Below are positions 17,086-25,904 of a stretch of 64,000 nt of DNA, in pieces. The stretch is from NCBI RefSeq assembly GCF_034006445.1, contig NZ_JAVESS010000005.1, positions 62,001 through 126,000 of the forward strand, given 5' to 3'. Numbering within the stretch: the first letter of the stretch is position 1; each line of letters begins with the position of its first letter. The notes beneath the pieces were generated by a model. That model made no database searches. It had not been told where the DNA came from and was given only the letters and a program-made list of their open reading frames with translations. The translations under genes were made by a program, and so were the position numbers. The DNA comes from Desulfovibrio sp. GTDB taxonomy: Bacteria > Desulfobacterota > Desulfovibrionia > Desulfovibrionales > Desulfovibrionaceae.

Positions 17086-17760
17086 TCAGATGGCGGCCAG
17101 CCCTTCGGCCACAAGCAAAAACTGTTCGGCCGGCAGCTGAAAAAGCTTCCAGTTCCTCCGCAGGGTTTCCTCCGGCCAGTTCCACCAGGCCAGGCGTTCC
17201 AGCCTCTCGGCCACGCCAGGGTCAGCAAACCGTGGCCGCAGCACTGCGCCGGGATTGCCCACCACAATATGCCAGGCGGGAACATCCTTGGTCACGATGC
17301 TGCCCGCGCCGACAATGGCCCCGTTGCCCACGCTTACCCCCGGCAGCAGCACTGCCCCGTGCCCTATCCACACGTCATGGCCGATGCGCACGGTGTACTG
17401 CCTGCGCCAGGCAAAAATATCTTCATCAACGTCCGTCTCGTTGGCAGCGGCAAGGCCGTATCTGCCGGGGCGGTAGGTAAAGTGGTGCAGGGTGGGCCGC
17501 CACCAGGGATGATTGCTTGGGTTAATGCGCACGTGCGAGGCGATGGACACGAATTTGCCCACATTGGCGTACATGAGGTCGGCGTCGTTGCACACATAGG
17601 AATAGTCGCCCATGGTCACGCCGTGCATCAGGCAACGCGGCCCCACGTCCGTCCAGCGGCCCAGGGTCGTCTCGGTAAGGATGGCGCCCTGCGCCACGCG
17701 CGGCGTGGCGCAGGATGCCGTCATGGCCACAGAAGAAGAAAAAGCGTCATTCATGCTCAT
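17086..17760 (-). CDS. Phosphonate-locus hexapeptide acetyltransferase
   Basis: 224-residue left-handed beta-helix acyltransferase. Hexapeptide ladders are seen at the N-terminus (ATPRVAQGAILTETTLG) and at HDVWIGHGAVLLPGVSVGNGA, with IVGAGSIVTKDVPAWHIVVG and the catalytic-type His in NPSNHPW. Such proteins are often the last gene of carbon-phosphorus lyase operons, where an acetyltransferase is thought to act on aminoalkylphosphonates. Its ATG overlaps the stop of the preceding gene by 4 bases, so it belongs to the phn operon. Exact substrate unproven. Confidence 0.82.
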   Translation of the reverse strand: MSMNDAFSSSVAMTASCATPRVAQGAILTETTLGRWTDVGPRCLMHGVTMGDYSYVCNDADLMYANVGKFVSIASHVRINPSNHPWWRPTLHHFTYRPGRYGLAAANETDVDEDIFAWRRQYTVRIGHDVWIGHGAVLLPGVSVGNGAIVGAGSIVTKDVPAWHIVVGNPGAVLRPRFADPGVAERLERLAWWNWPEETLRRNWKLFQLPAEQFLLVAEGLAAI

Positions 17761-18629
17761 TGCTCTATGCCCGTGCTGCTCAGGGGAAAGGATTCCAGAA
17801 CCCTGAACCGTCCGGTACAGGGTTTTCCCGGTTCATGATTCTCGTCCACAGGCTGGCGGCACAGGCTCAGGCTCGCCACGTTCTGTGGCTGAGCTATGGA
17901 GTCGGCAAGGTAGGCGGCCACCACTTTGCCAAGGGCGGGCGAGGCTGTTGACGGCCCGGTGAGGCTGATATGAAAGTCATATTCTTCAAATACATACGGG
18001 TAGCCCCAGGTGCGCAGAAAGGCCAGTTGTCGGTTGGTCAGCCCTTTGGCCCGACGCAGTGTTTCTGCTTCGGGCGCTGGCCTGCGCAGTGGCGCGAACA
18101 CGCGTGTGGCTTCACCGGCCATATGGCGCAAGGCTGCCATTGCTCTGCGGCCTGACACATTCGCCGAGCCTGGCGCATCCGCCTCACCTGACGTACCCGC
18201 CTTGTCCGAAGCGTCAGGCGCACTCGTCACCCCTGGCGCATCCGGCACATTCGTCGCATTCGGCACCCCTGGCACATCCGGCATAAGCGCCAGAAAACCC
18301 CGGTGCTCCACCACGCGCAATGGGGTGAGCACCGCCGCCATGCGTTGGCAGAAAAGACGCAGGGTGTCGGCCAGTGCGTCCTCGCTGCTGTGCAGCGGAA
18401 AAAAAGGAGCAACGACCGTGGCGTGCAGGCCATAGCGCGTGGGTTCCGCCACAAGGGACTCCCACGAAAGGTCGTGTGGCAGGTCGTGCGGCAGATCTCG
18501 CGGCAGGGGCAGGCAGGGGGTGGGCACGCTCTGCCCGGTGCGTGCGTCGTAGCCCAGCAGGGCGGAACCGGCGGCGTAGAGGGGGCTGTGCTGCTCAGGG
18601 ACGTAATAAACGGCGTAACGGTATTGCAT
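17757..18629 (-). CDS. Phosphonate operon DUF1045 protein (2H phosphoesterase-like)
   Basis: About 290 residues. Two H-x-T/S motifs of the 2H phosphoesterase fold are present (GLHATVVAPFF; DFHISLTGP), as in DUF1045 proteins encoded in phn operons, whose role is probably in cyclic ribose-phosphate handling (inference). An insert of Pro/Asp/Ala/Gly/Val-rich repeats (PDVPGVPNATNVPDAPGV... about residues 115-165) interrupts the fold between the two motifs and is encoded by imperfect short repeats (18160-18290). The start at ATG 18629 follows the phnE stop by one base; a TTG three codons earlier is possible. Confidence 0.82.
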   Translation of the reverse strand: MQYRYAVYYVPEQHSPLYAAGSALLGYDARTGQSVPTPCLPLPRDLPHDLPHDLSWESLVAEPTRYGLHATVVAPFFPLHSSEDALADTLRLFCQRMAAVLTPLRVVEHRGFLALMPDVPGVPNATNVPDAPGVTSAPDASDKAGTSGEADAPGSANVSGRRAMAALRHMAGEATRVFAPLRRPAPEAETLRRAKGLTNRQLAFLRTWGYPYVFEEYDFHISLTGPSTASPALGKVVAAYLADSIAQPQNVASLSLCRQPVDENHEPGKPCTGRFRVLESFPLSSTGIEQ

Positions 18630-18630
18630 A

Positions 18631-19413
18631 TTATACAAAGCGCTTGCGGATGAATTGGGAAATCATGTCAAAAAGTATCACTACCGCAATAATGACAAGC
18701 ATGACGGCCGACGTCTGGGGAAAGTAGAAACCGCGGATCATCTCCCACAGCACCACGCCAATGCCGCCAGCCCCTACCATGCCCACTACCGTGGCCGAAC
18801 GAATGTTGGATTCCAGCCGGTAGAGCGAGAAGGATATCCACAGGGGCAGCACCTGGGGGATGACGCCGTACAGGATTTCCTCAATGGCCAGCGCGCCGGT
18901 GGCGCGCATGCCCTCCACAGGCTGTGGGTCAATGGCTTCTACGGCTTCGGAAAAAAGTTTGGCAAGAATGCCCGTGGTGTGCACAAAAAGCGCCATCACG
19001 CCCGCAAAGGGGCCAAGGCCCACGGCAACCACAAAAAGCATGGCAAAGACCATCTCGTTAATGGCGCGGCAGGCGTCCATAATGCGCCGCACGGGCTGAT
19101 AAACCCACCAGGGCACGAGATTGTCCGAACTGAGGATGCCAAAGGGCACGGCAAAGACCACGGCCAGGGCGGTGCCCCAAAGAGCCACCTGGATGGTGAC
19201 CACCATCTCCTTGAGATAAAGCCGCCAGTCGGAAAAATCGGGGGGGAAAAACTCGCTCGCGAACGAACCCATGTTGCGGGCGTCGCTGAACAGGGCCGAG
19301 GGATTCATTTCTGCCCCTCCCCACGACCAGGCCAGCAGGGCAAGGCAAATGCCCCAGCCCAACAGTGAAAACCAGGATCGGTTAACCGACAGGTGTTGTT
19401 CGGATGCCGTCAT
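18631..19413 (-). CDS. phnE: Phosphonate ABC transporter permease PhnE
   Basis: Inner-membrane permease for phosphonate uptake, 260 residues from the ATG at 19413 (site AAAGGATA). The longer frame upstream runs into repeat A3 and is rejected. Six predicted membrane helices. The permease EAA-type loop is [19 protein letters not shown], and the segment [21 protein letters not shown] is typical of PhnE. It is separated from phnD by about 285 bases of inserted repeats, whereas the other phn genes abut. That could uncouple permease expression from the rest. Confidence 0.93.
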   Translation of the reverse strand: MTASEQHLSVNRSWFSLLGWGICLALLAWSWGGAEMNPSALFSDARNMGSFASEFFPPDFSDWRLYLKEMVVTIQVALWGTALAVVFAVPFGILSSDNLVPWWVYQPVRRIMDACRAINEMVFAMLFVVAVGLGPFAGVMALFVHTTGILAKLFSEAVEAIDPQPVEGMRATGALAIEEILYGVIPQVLPLWISFSLYRLESNIRSATVVGMVGAGGIGVVLWEMIRGFYFPQTSAVMLVIIAVVILFDMISQFIRKRFV

Positions 19414-19424
19414 GAAATATCCTT

Positions 19425-19550
19425 TTAGAGCATTTAACATTTGAAATGCCCGCTTACGGCAGGCTAAGCCTGGCTCCCCGCATTTCGCAGCAAGGATTTT
19501 TCTGGAAATCCCTGCCGCACAGTTAACTCATTTCATTCGTAAACTGCTCA
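19425..19550. repeat. Interspersed repeat family A, copy 3 (worn)
   Basis: From TTAGAGCATTTAACATTTGAAATGC to CATTTCATTCGTAAACTGCTCA. It aligns along its length with 46827-46953, with several substitutions. It lies inside the phn operon between phnD and phnE. Confidence 0.75.
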
Positions 19551-19643
19551 GTCTGCAGGCGCTGCGCCCGGCCGCAACATGAGGGTGCCCGCTGCGGCCG
19601 GGGCGCGTTGCCGTGGGGTGCTGCCGCGCTGCGCTTTCATGCA

Positions 19644-19684
19644 GCGGTAGAGCATGTATACTTTTTCAAAGTTACAATGCTCTG
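19644..19684. repeat. Terminal hairpin of a family B repeat
   Basis: GGTAGAGCATGTATACTTTT through CAAAGTTACAATGCTCTGG matches one end of the family B elements (compare 40970-41006). The internal core is absent. It is located 14 bases after the phnD stop codon. Confidence 0.65.
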
Positions 19685-19697
19685 GCGCAGACCAGCG

Positions 19698-20702
19698 CTA
19701 TGAACCTTTTTTTAGGGCTTCGGCGCGGGCGTTCAGCTTGGCAAGGGCTTCGTCCACTTCCGCCAGTTTGGCCTTCTTTTCATCGGCGCTCAGTTTGGTG
19801 TCGCCTTCAATTTTGACGCGCGTCTTGAACATCTCCACCTGGCGGATGGGGATGGAGTGGTCATTGGTGGCTGCCTTGAACGGGCCCCAGTCCAGGCCGG
19901 CCAGGATTTTCAGGTCTTCGTCCTTGTGGGGGCCGGTGACGCCAAAGTTGAAGATGAACTTGGAGATTTTTTCCTTGGTTTCCTCGGGCAGGTCTTTACG
20001 CCACACCAGCGGATCGCCGGGGATCAGGGGCGAAGTCCAGATCACCTTGATAAGGTCGGCCTTGTCCGGGTGGGTAGTGCGCAGGCGCGCAAGACATTCG
20101 CTGTTGCTGGTGGCCAGGTCTACCTGCTTGTTGGCCACGGCCAGGGCGTTGGTTTCGTGGTTGGCGTTGAGCGTGCGCTTGAAGGCGTCCTTGGGGTCAA
20201 CGCCGTTTTTGGCAAAGACGTAGTAGCCCGGAATCACAAAGCCCGAGGTGGAGTTGGGGTCGCCATTGCTGAAGGTGATGTTCTTGGCGTTCTTGAGGAT
20301 ATCGTCCACAGAATTGTAAGGGGAATCCCTGTTTACGATAAGGTGCGAGTAGTAGCCGCCGAGGCCCGCCAGATCCATAGTCTGGGCGAAGATCTGGCCG
20401 TCGGCCCTGTCAACGGCCTCAATGGCCGCCTTGTTGCCATACCAGGCCATCTGCACCTTGCCGTACTGCATGCCGGTAACAATGCCCGCGTAGTCCGGGG
20501 CAAAAAAAGCCCGGATTTTAAGCCCGGTTTCCTCTTCCATACGTTTCAGGAAGGGATCCCAGAGCGAGCGCAGATTCTGGGAAGATTCGGTGCTGATGAT
20601 GCCGAAGTTCAGCACTTCCGGCTCAGCGGCCCTGGCCGACAACGCGGGCAGGCCTGCAGCGGCCAAAGCCAGGGCAAGGGTAAGCAGTCGCAACAGTTTC
20701 AT
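19698..20702 (-). CDS. phnD: Phosphonate ABC transporter substrate-binding protein PhnD
   Basis: Periplasmic binding protein, 334 residues. A Sec signal peptide (LLRLLTLALALAAAGLPALSARA, roughly 1-25) is followed by the PhnD fold: NFGIISTESSQNLRSLWDPF, KIRAFFAPDYAGIVTGMQYG, and YGNKAAIEAVDRADGQIFAQ. Near the C-terminus come a Lys-rich coiled tail and a repeat-derived terminator-like end. It delivers phosphonates to PhnE/PhnC. Family members bind 2-aminoethylphosphonate tightly; the ligand here is not determined. The gene lies between phnC (27 bases upstream) and the repeats before phnE. Confidence 0.94.
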   Translation of the reverse strand: MKLLRLLTLALALAAAGLPALSARAAEPEVLNFGIISTESSQNLRSLWDPFLKRMEEETGLKIRAFFAPDYAGIVTGMQYGKVQMAWYGNKAAIEAVDRADGQIFAQTMDLAGLGGYYSHLIVNRDSPYNSVDDILKNAKNITFSNGDPNSTSGFVIPGYYVFAKNGVDPKDAFKRTLNANHETNALAVANKQVDLATSNSECLARLRTTHPDKADLIKVIWTSPLIPGDPLVWRKDLPEETKEKISKFIFNFGVTGPHKDEDLKILAGLDWGPFKAATNDHSIPIRQVEMFKTRVKIEGDTKLSADEKKAKLAEVDEALAKLNARAEALKKGS

Positions 20703-20729
20703 TCCATAATCTCCTTGATTACACGTTGG

Positions 20730-21566
20730 TTATGCCGCATCGCAGGCCTGATGCAGGGAGGGGCGCGGCGCAAGGGCCGGTTCCTCATCCCCGCCGGTGG
20801 CGTGGGCGAACAGTTCTTCACTGGACGCGCCGTAAATTTCTTGTAAAAAGCCGGGGGTCAGCCTGTCCGAAGGCCCGTCGTACACGATGCAGCCGTTCTT
20901 GAGAGCCACGGTGCGCGGGCAGTACCGTATGGCAAAATCCACCTGGTGCAGGGTCACCACCACGGTGATGCCGTCCTCACGGTTGATTTCGGTCAGCAGT
21001 TCCATAACCTTGCGGGATGATTCCGGGTCAAGAGAGGCTATGGGCTCGTCGGCCAGCAGAACCCTGGCCTTTTGCACCATGGCGCGGGCAATGGCCGCGC
21101 GCTGCTGCTGCCCGCCCGAAAGGGTGGACGCGCGCTGAAAGGCCTTTTCCACAATGCCTACGCGGTTCAGGGCCTTGAGGGCATCCGAGCGCACCTGACG
21201 CGGGAACAGGCCCAACAGGGAGCGCCACAGGGGTATCCTGCCCAGCGCGCCCAGCATGACGTTGGTGTGTACCGGCAGTCGATCTACCAGGTTAAACTTT
21301 TGAAATATCATGCCAATGTTCGTGCGCAGATGGCGCACATGGTGGGCCAGACGTCCCTCGTGCTGCATGACGCTGCCGAGCACATGCACGCTGCCGCCGT
21401 TTTTGTCCGCCTCGGTGAGGCCCGCGACATGGCGCAGAAGGGTGGACTTGCCGGAGCCGGAAGCGCCGATTAGGGCCACCATCTCCCCTTTGCCAACCGA
21501 CAGGGAAACATTGTCCAGAGCGCGGCTTCTGCCAAACGTTCTGGTGAGGTTTTCTATACTGATCAT
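20730..21566 (-). CDS. phnC: Phosphonate ABC transporter ATP-binding protein PhnC
   Basis: ATPase of the phosphonate importer, 278 residues from the ATG at 21566 (GGAG site). The longer frame overlaps phnN and lacks a ribosome site. Walker A is [16 protein letters not shown], the signature is [18 protein letters not shown], Walker B is [16 protein letters not shown], and the switch His is in [14 protein letters not shown]. The C-terminal tail ([16 protein letters not shown] plus a Pro-rich end) is typical in length. Together with phnD and phnE it forms a complete transporter. Confidence 0.95.
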   Translation of the reverse strand: MISIENLTRTFGRSRALDNVSLSVGKGEMVALIGASGSGKSTLLRHVAGLTEADKNGGSVHVLGSVMQHEGRLAHHVRHLRTNIGMIFQKFNLVDRLPVHTNVMLGALGRIPLWRSLLGLFPRQVRSDALKALNRVGIVEKAFQRASTLSGGQQQRAAIARAMVQKARVLLADEPIASLDPESSRKVMELLTEINREDGITVVVTLHQVDFAIRYCPRTVALKNGCIVYDGPSDRLTPGFLQEIYGASSEELFAHATGGDEEPALAPRPSLHQACDAA

Positions 21567-21576
21567 GGGAGGCTCC

Positions 21577-22155
21577 TTACGTTGCATAATGACGGGCATT
21601 GTCGATAATCTCCGTAAAAGCCCGGCAGGCCGTTTCAAGATCGCCGGAATTGTCTATCCGCACATGGTGGGGCATACGCGGCAGAGACTGGGCGGCCCGC
21701 GTAAGGCGTTCTTCAAGCTCCGCCCCCTGTTCGCGGCCGCGCAGCTCAAGCCTGCTGCGCAAAACTTCGCGCTGCGCGGCTATTTCCACCACAAGCATGG
21801 GGCTTATGCGGCGGGCGGCTTCCTGGGCGTATTCCCGCGATCCGTTGACCACGGCCACATGCCCCTGTTCCAGCAGGGCCAGCACCTGCCGGTGCACACC
21901 GTAGCGCAGACCGTGGCTTTGCCAGGCCAGAATAAAGTCGCCGCGTTGCGCGCAGAGAGAAAATTCCTCTTCGCTCAGCGCTATGTGGTCCTCCCCGCCC
22001 GCTTCCACGGGGCGGGTGATGTGGCGGCGCACAAAATGCACGTCGTCCTGCCCTTCGCCGCGTGTCAGGCAGCGCCGTGCAAAGGTCAGCAGGCTGTCCT
22101 TGCCGACGCCGGAAGGCCCCACCACATAGACCAGCAGGCCGGGATACTGTGCCAT
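21577..22155 (-). CDS. phnN: Ribose 1,5-bisphosphate phosphokinase PhnN
   Basis: 192-residue guanylate-kinase-like P-loop enzyme that converts ribose 1,5-bisphosphate to PRPP, the last step of C-P lyase salvage. P-loop is [13 protein letters not shown]; other landmarks are [24 protein letters not shown] and [12 protein letters not shown]. The start overlaps the phnM stop by one base. The order phnM-phnN is common. Confidence 0.92.
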   Translation of the reverse strand: MAQYPGLLVYVVGPSGVGKDSLLTFARRCLTRGEGQDDVHFVRRHITRPVEAGGEDHIALSEEEFSLCAQRGDFILAWQSHGLRYGVHRQVLALLEQGHVAVVNGSREYAQEAARRISPMLVVEIAAQREVLRSRLELRGREQGAELEERLTRAAQSLPRMPHHVRIDNSGDLETACRAFTEIIDNARHYAT

Positions 22156-23318
22156 CAGAATACCTTTTTGCCTCGTACGTAGACTTCGCGCGCTACCGGC
22201 AGATCATCGTGCAGGGCCACGCGCACAAGGTCGGCCCTGAGGCCGGGGCGCAGTTCGCCCCTGTCTGTCAGGGCCACGGCCTGAGCCGGACGGCGCGTGA
22301 CCATGCTCACGGCGTCGGGCAGGGAAAGCCCGGCCTCGCGGTGCAGGACAAAAGCGCCGTGCAGCAGACTCATGGGTACATAGTCGGAAGAAAGACCGCT
22401 CAGCAGCCCTTCGCGGGCCACGCCCAGAGCGCTGATATTGCCGGAATGGGATTTGCCGCGCACCACGTTGGGCGAACCCATAAGCACGGTCATGCCGTTG
22501 TCGCGCGCGTGCCGCGCGGCTTCCATTGTGGTGGGAAATTCGCTGATAACAATGCCGTGCCCCAGCGCCAGGTTCACGTCGTCCACCGTGGTGTCGTCAT
22601 GGCTGGCCATGGGCACGCCGTGCGCCGTACAGAATTCTGTGACCATGCCGGTGTGCAGGGGGGTATAAACCCGCTGGCGCTCCTGCAGTTCGGCCACATT
22701 GCTGGCGAACTCCTCTTCCGTCCAGGAGCGCGTGGTGCTGTAATAGGTGCGGTAGGCATCGGTATTGCGCCACTGCCGCTGACCGGGCGTATGGTCCATC
22801 AGCGAGATGAGCCCCAGCCCCGGCGTGGCGGACAGCGGCTCAAACATGCTCCACATGTTGGGGTCGTTAAGCTCGCAGCGCAGGTGCAGACGGTGCTCGG
22901 CCCGCACGTCCGTTTTGTCGGGGTCGCCCGCCGTGCAGGCCACAAAGGCGTCCACAGCCATGCGCAGCATGGGGTAACGGCCCTTGTCCTGTGTTTCGCC
23001 TATGCACACCGAATCGTACACCGTGGTGACTCCTGCCGCCGCCATCTGCGCGTCATGGGCCAGAAAGGCCGCACGGGCCGACGGCCAGATGACCTTTGGC
23101 CGGGGCATGAGGTGTTTTTCAAGATTGTCCGTATGCAGTTCCACCAGACCGGGCAAAAGGTAGTCGCCCTCCCAGTCTTCCACGGCAATGTCGCCGTTTA
23201 CGGGCGGCGCGCCAGCGTCCATGGCGTGGATGCGTCCGTCGCGTACACAGAGGTGCCCTTCAACAACGGCGTCGGCCGTGACCATGCGGGCATTGGCGAT
23301 GCAATATTCACGAGGCAT
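22155..23318 (-). CDS. phnM: Alpha-D-ribose 1-methylphosphonate 5-triphosphate diphosphatase PhnM
   Basis: 387-residue amidohydrolase that removes diphosphate from the PhnI/G/H/L product to give the substrate of C-P lyase. Landmarks: YLLPGLVELHTDNLEKHL (first metal-binding part, the usual HxH replaced as in other PhnM), GLISLMDHTPGQRQW, MASHDDTTVDDV and the final strand VYVRGKKVF. Length and N-terminus match the family. It overlaps phnL by 11 bases and phnN by one, so translation is coupled. Confidence 0.95.
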   Translation of the reverse strand: MPREYCIANARMVTADAVVEGHLCVRDGRIHAMDAGAPPVNGDIAVEDWEGDYLLPGLVELHTDNLEKHLMPRPKVIWPSARAAFLAHDAQMAAAGVTTVYDSVCIGETQDKGRYPMLRMAVDAFVACTAGDPDKTDVRAEHRLHLRCELNDPNMWSMFEPLSATPGLGLISLMDHTPGQRQWRNTDAYRTYYSTTRSWTEEEFASNVAELQERQRVYTPLHTGMVTEFCTAHGVPMASHDDTTVDDVNLALGHGIVISEFPTTMEAARHARDNGMTVLMGSPNVVRGKSHSGNISALGVAREGLLSGLSSDYVPMSLLHGAFVLHREAGLSLPDAVSMVTRRPAQAVALTDRGELRPGLRADLVRVALHDDLPVAREVYVRGKKVF

Positions 23319-24093
23319 GATTATTTCCTGGTTGCAGATGAAAAACGGTGTTGGCTACGGCCTCGCGCACTTCGTCGTCATGAAAGATGCCGATGACGGC
23401 GCTGCCGCGCGCTCTGGCCTCGGCGATCAGGGTGACGACGGTGTGCTTGTTGGCCGCATCCAGAGAGGCGGTGGGTTCGTCCAGCAGCAGCACAGGGCTG
23501 TGCCGGATAAAGCCGCGCGCGATGTTGACGCGCTGCTGCTCGCCGCCTGAAAACGTGGCCGGGGCAAGGTTCCAGAGGCGTTGCGGAATATTCAGGCGAT
23601 CCAGCAGGGCGGCGGCTTTTTCCAGCGCTGTGCTGCGGTCCTCACCATGGGCAGTGCACTGACCGGCCACAATATCCAGGGTGCTCACACGGGGGATGAC
23701 CCGCAGAAACTGGCTCACATAGCCCATGGTTTCGCGGCGCACTTCCAGCACGGCGCGGGGCGTGGCCGTGGCCATATCCACAATTCCCTTGTGGTGGCGC
23801 ACAAGAATGCTGCCCTCGCAGGGCTTGTAATTGGCGTACAGGCAGCGCAGCAGGGTTGACTTGCCCGCTCCTGACGGCCCGTGCAGCACAAGGCAACGGC
23901 CGGAGTGCGCCTCAAGATTCAGGTTGCTGAAGGCCTCTATGCGCACCCCGCCCTGGGCGTGCAGGGTGAAGGTTTTTGCCAGGTTGCGCACGGTGAGCAT
24001 GACCTGGCCCTCTGCGGAGTCCGGTCTGATGGCCACAATGGGCGCGGCGGGCGCGGCGGGCGCGGCGGGTGCGATGGATGATGTCTGATGCAT
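23308..24093 (-). CDS. phnL: C-P lyase subunit PhnL (ABC-type ATPase)
   Basis: ABC-type protein of 261 residues, needed with PhnG, H and I to transfer the methylphosphonate onto ATP-derived ribose. Walker A is GPSGAGKSTLLRCLYANY, the signature is TFSGGEQQRVNIARGFI, and Walker B is VLLLDEPTASLDAANK, followed by the PhnL-type GIFHDDEVREAVAN. The N-terminal 25 residues are an Ala/Pro repeat (APAAPAAPAAP, encoded by GGCGCGGCG units at 24040-24070) absent from typical PhnL, so translation could begin further in (for example at MLTVRNLAKTF). Confidence 0.93.
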   Translation of the reverse strand: MHQTSSIAPAAPAAPAAPIVAIRPDSAEGQVMLTVRNLAKTFTLHAQGGVRIEAFSNLNLEAHSGRCLVLHGPSGAGKSTLLRCLYANYKPCEGSILVRHHKGIVDMATATPRAVLEVRRETMGYVSQFLRVIPRVSTLDIVAGQCTAHGEDRSTALEKAAALLDRLNIPQRLWNLAPATFSGGEQQRVNIARGFIRHSPVLLLDEPTASLDAANKHTVVTLIAEARARGSAVIGIFHDDEVREAVANTVFHLQPGNNHAS

Positions 24094-24099
24094 GGCTGG

Positions 24100-24894
24100 C
24101 TATCCTTGCAAAATGGAAGAAACAAGCAGTTGGGTGTAGGGATGGTGGGGGTCGTCGAGCACCTGGTCGGCAAGCCCTTCTTCCACCACGCCGCCGTTGC
24201 GCATGACCAGCAGCCTGTCGGCCAGCAGTCGCGCCACGGCAAGGTCGTGGGTCACCAGCACCACGGCCAGACCCAGGTCACGCACGAGATGGCGCAGCAG
24301 GTCCAGCAGCCTGGCCTGAACGGAAACGTCCAGGCCGCCTGTGGGTTCGTCCATAAAAACCAGCCGGGGCGATGACACCAGGTTGCGGGCTATCTGCAGG
24401 CGTTGCTGCATGCCGCCGGAATAGGCCGTGGGCCGGTCATCCAGCCGCTCTACAGGAATTTCCACCCGGTGCAGCCAGTCGTGGCCGGTCTGGCGTATGT
24501 CATCGTAGCGCCGCGCGCCGCAGGCCATCAGGCGCTCGCCTATGTTGCCGCCCGCGCTGACGCGCATGCGCAGGCCGTCACGCGGGTTCTGGTGTACAAA
24601 GCCCCATTCGGTGCGCAGCAGCCTGCGGCGCTCGCCTTCCGACATGGAGGCCATATCGCGGTCACGCCCCAGGGCGTCGCGGTATACGACAGCGCCGGAA
24701 GTCAGGGGCAGCCTGCCGGAAATAAGGCTCAACAGGGTGCTTTTGCCGGAACCGGACTCGCCCACAATGGCCACCACCTCGCCGGGCCAGAGATCAAAAG
24801 AGACGTCGGCGCAGCCTTTGCGCCCGCCGTAGTAGTGGGTGGCGTTGAGCACCCGCAGCAGCGGGGCCTGATCGTTGCATTGAAGGCAGCTCAT
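24100..24894 (-). CDS. phnK: C-P lyase subunit PhnK (ABC-type ATPase)
   Basis: 264-residue ABC-type protein that docks on the PhnG-H-I-J core. Walker A is [16 protein letters not shown], the signature is AYSGGMQQRLQIARNLV, Walker B is LVFMDEPTGGLDVS, and the H-loop is VTHDLAVARLL. PhnK-specific spacing GFVHQNPRDGLRMRVSAGGN is present. The start overlaps the phnJ stop by 4 bases. Confidence 0.94.
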   Translation of the reverse strand: MSCLQCNDQAPLLRVLNATHYYGGRKGCADVSFDLWPGEVVAIVGESGSGKSTLLSLISGRLPLTSGAVVYRDALGRDRDMASMSEGERRRLLRTEWGFVHQNPRDGLRMRVSAGGNIGERLMACGARRYDDIRQTGHDWLHRVEIPVERLDDRPTAYSGGMQQRLQIARNLVSSPRLVFMDEPTGGLDVSVQARLLDLLRHLVRDLGLAVVLVTHDLAVARLLADRLLVMRNGGVVEEGLADQVLDDPHHPYTQLLVSSILQG

Positions 24895-25904
24895 GATTTT
24901 GCCCTTTCTGTCCTGCCGGGGGCCGCCACGGGCATGCCGTCGCCCTCATGGCCAGCGGCCCGGCGGGACGCGCAGTATTCGGTATCGGAACAGACAAAAA
25001 GCCGCGAACCGTCATCATCCACAATCACTTCGTCAAGGTAGCTTGTGGTGCTGCCGCACAGGGCGCAGGGGCGGTCCCACTGCTGCACGGTGAAGGGATG
25101 GTCTTCAAAATCCAGGCTTTTGACTTCGGTATAGGGCGGCACGGCGTAGACGCGCTTTTCGCGCCCGGCTCCGAAAAGTTGCAGGGCGGGACATCCGCGC
25201 ATCTTGGGATTGTCGAATTTGGGGATGGGCGAGGGGCTCATGACATAGCGCCCGGCCACCAGCACGGGATAGTCGTAGCTGGAGGCTATTTCACCGTGCC
25301 GGGCAATGTCTTCATACAGCTTCACATACATGATGCCGTATTCCTCAAGGGCATGCAGGGCGCGGGTCTCTGTTTCGCTCGGTTCAAGCCAGCGCAGCGG
25401 TTCGGGGATGGGCACCTGATAGACCAGTATCTGGCCTTCATGCAGGGGCTGCTCCGGTATGCGGTGGCGGGTCTGGATGATGGTGGCCCGCGCTGTTTCC
25501 GTGGTGGTGGCAATGCCCGCAACCTTGCGGAAAAACGCCCGTATGGACACGGCGTTGGTGGTGTCGTCCGAACCCTGGTCAATAACCTTGAGCACGTCGT
25601 CCGGCCCCATGACGGAAGCCGAAACCTGTATGCCGCCCGTGCCCCAGCCATAGGGCATGGGCATTTCACGACTGCCGAAGGGCACCTGGTGGCCGGGCAC
25701 GGCCACGGCCTTGAGCATGGCCCGTCGGAGCGAGCGTTTGGTCTGTTCGTCCAGATAGGCAAAATTGTACGCCAGAGCGCCAAAGTCCTTGCCCTGTTCC
25801 GCTTCATGCGCTTCATGCGCGCAAGGGATTGCGGCGCTCTGCGGGCGGGCGGCGTCGGCTTTTTCAACGCCCGGTGCGGCAGTGTGACGGGTTTGTGCGG
25901 TCAT
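24891..25904 (-). CDS. phnJ: Carbon-phosphorus lyase PhnJ (radical SAM)
   Basis: The enzyme that breaks the C-P bond, a radical-SAM protein with a non-standard cluster motif. 337 residues. The four conserved cysteines are visible: Cys280, Cys283, Cys305 and Cys311 in the pattern CX2C-X21-CX5C (CALCGS ... FVCSDTEYC), the first three being the [4Fe-4S] ligands. The N-terminal FGALAYNFAYLDEQTKR and VPFGSREMPMPYGWGTGGIQ match PhnJ. The N-terminus is extended by about 30 residues with an Ala/Glu/His stretch. It overlaps phnI by 4 bases and phnK by 4. Confidence 0.96.
   Translation of the reverse strand: MTAQTRHTAAPGVEKADAARPQSAAIPCAHEAHEAEQGKDFGALAYNFAYLDEQTKRSLRRAMLKAVAVPGHQVPFGSREMPMPYGWGTGGIQVSASVMGPDDVLKVIDQGSDDTTNAVSIRAFFRKVAGIATTTETARATIIQTRHRIPEQPLHEGQILVYQVPIPEPLRWLEPSETETRALHALEEYGIMYVKLYEDIARHGEIASSYDYPVLVAGRYVMSPSPIPKFDNPKMRGCPALQLFGAGREKRVYAVPPYTEVKSLDFEDHPFTVQQWDRPCALCGSTTSYLDEVIVDDDGSRLFVCSDTEYCASRRAAGHEGDGMPVAAPGRTERAKS

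Noticed and set aside
22062..23396. 444-codon plus-strand ORF opposite phnM/phnL
   Set aside because: Antisense of phnM; no start signal and no recognisable domain.
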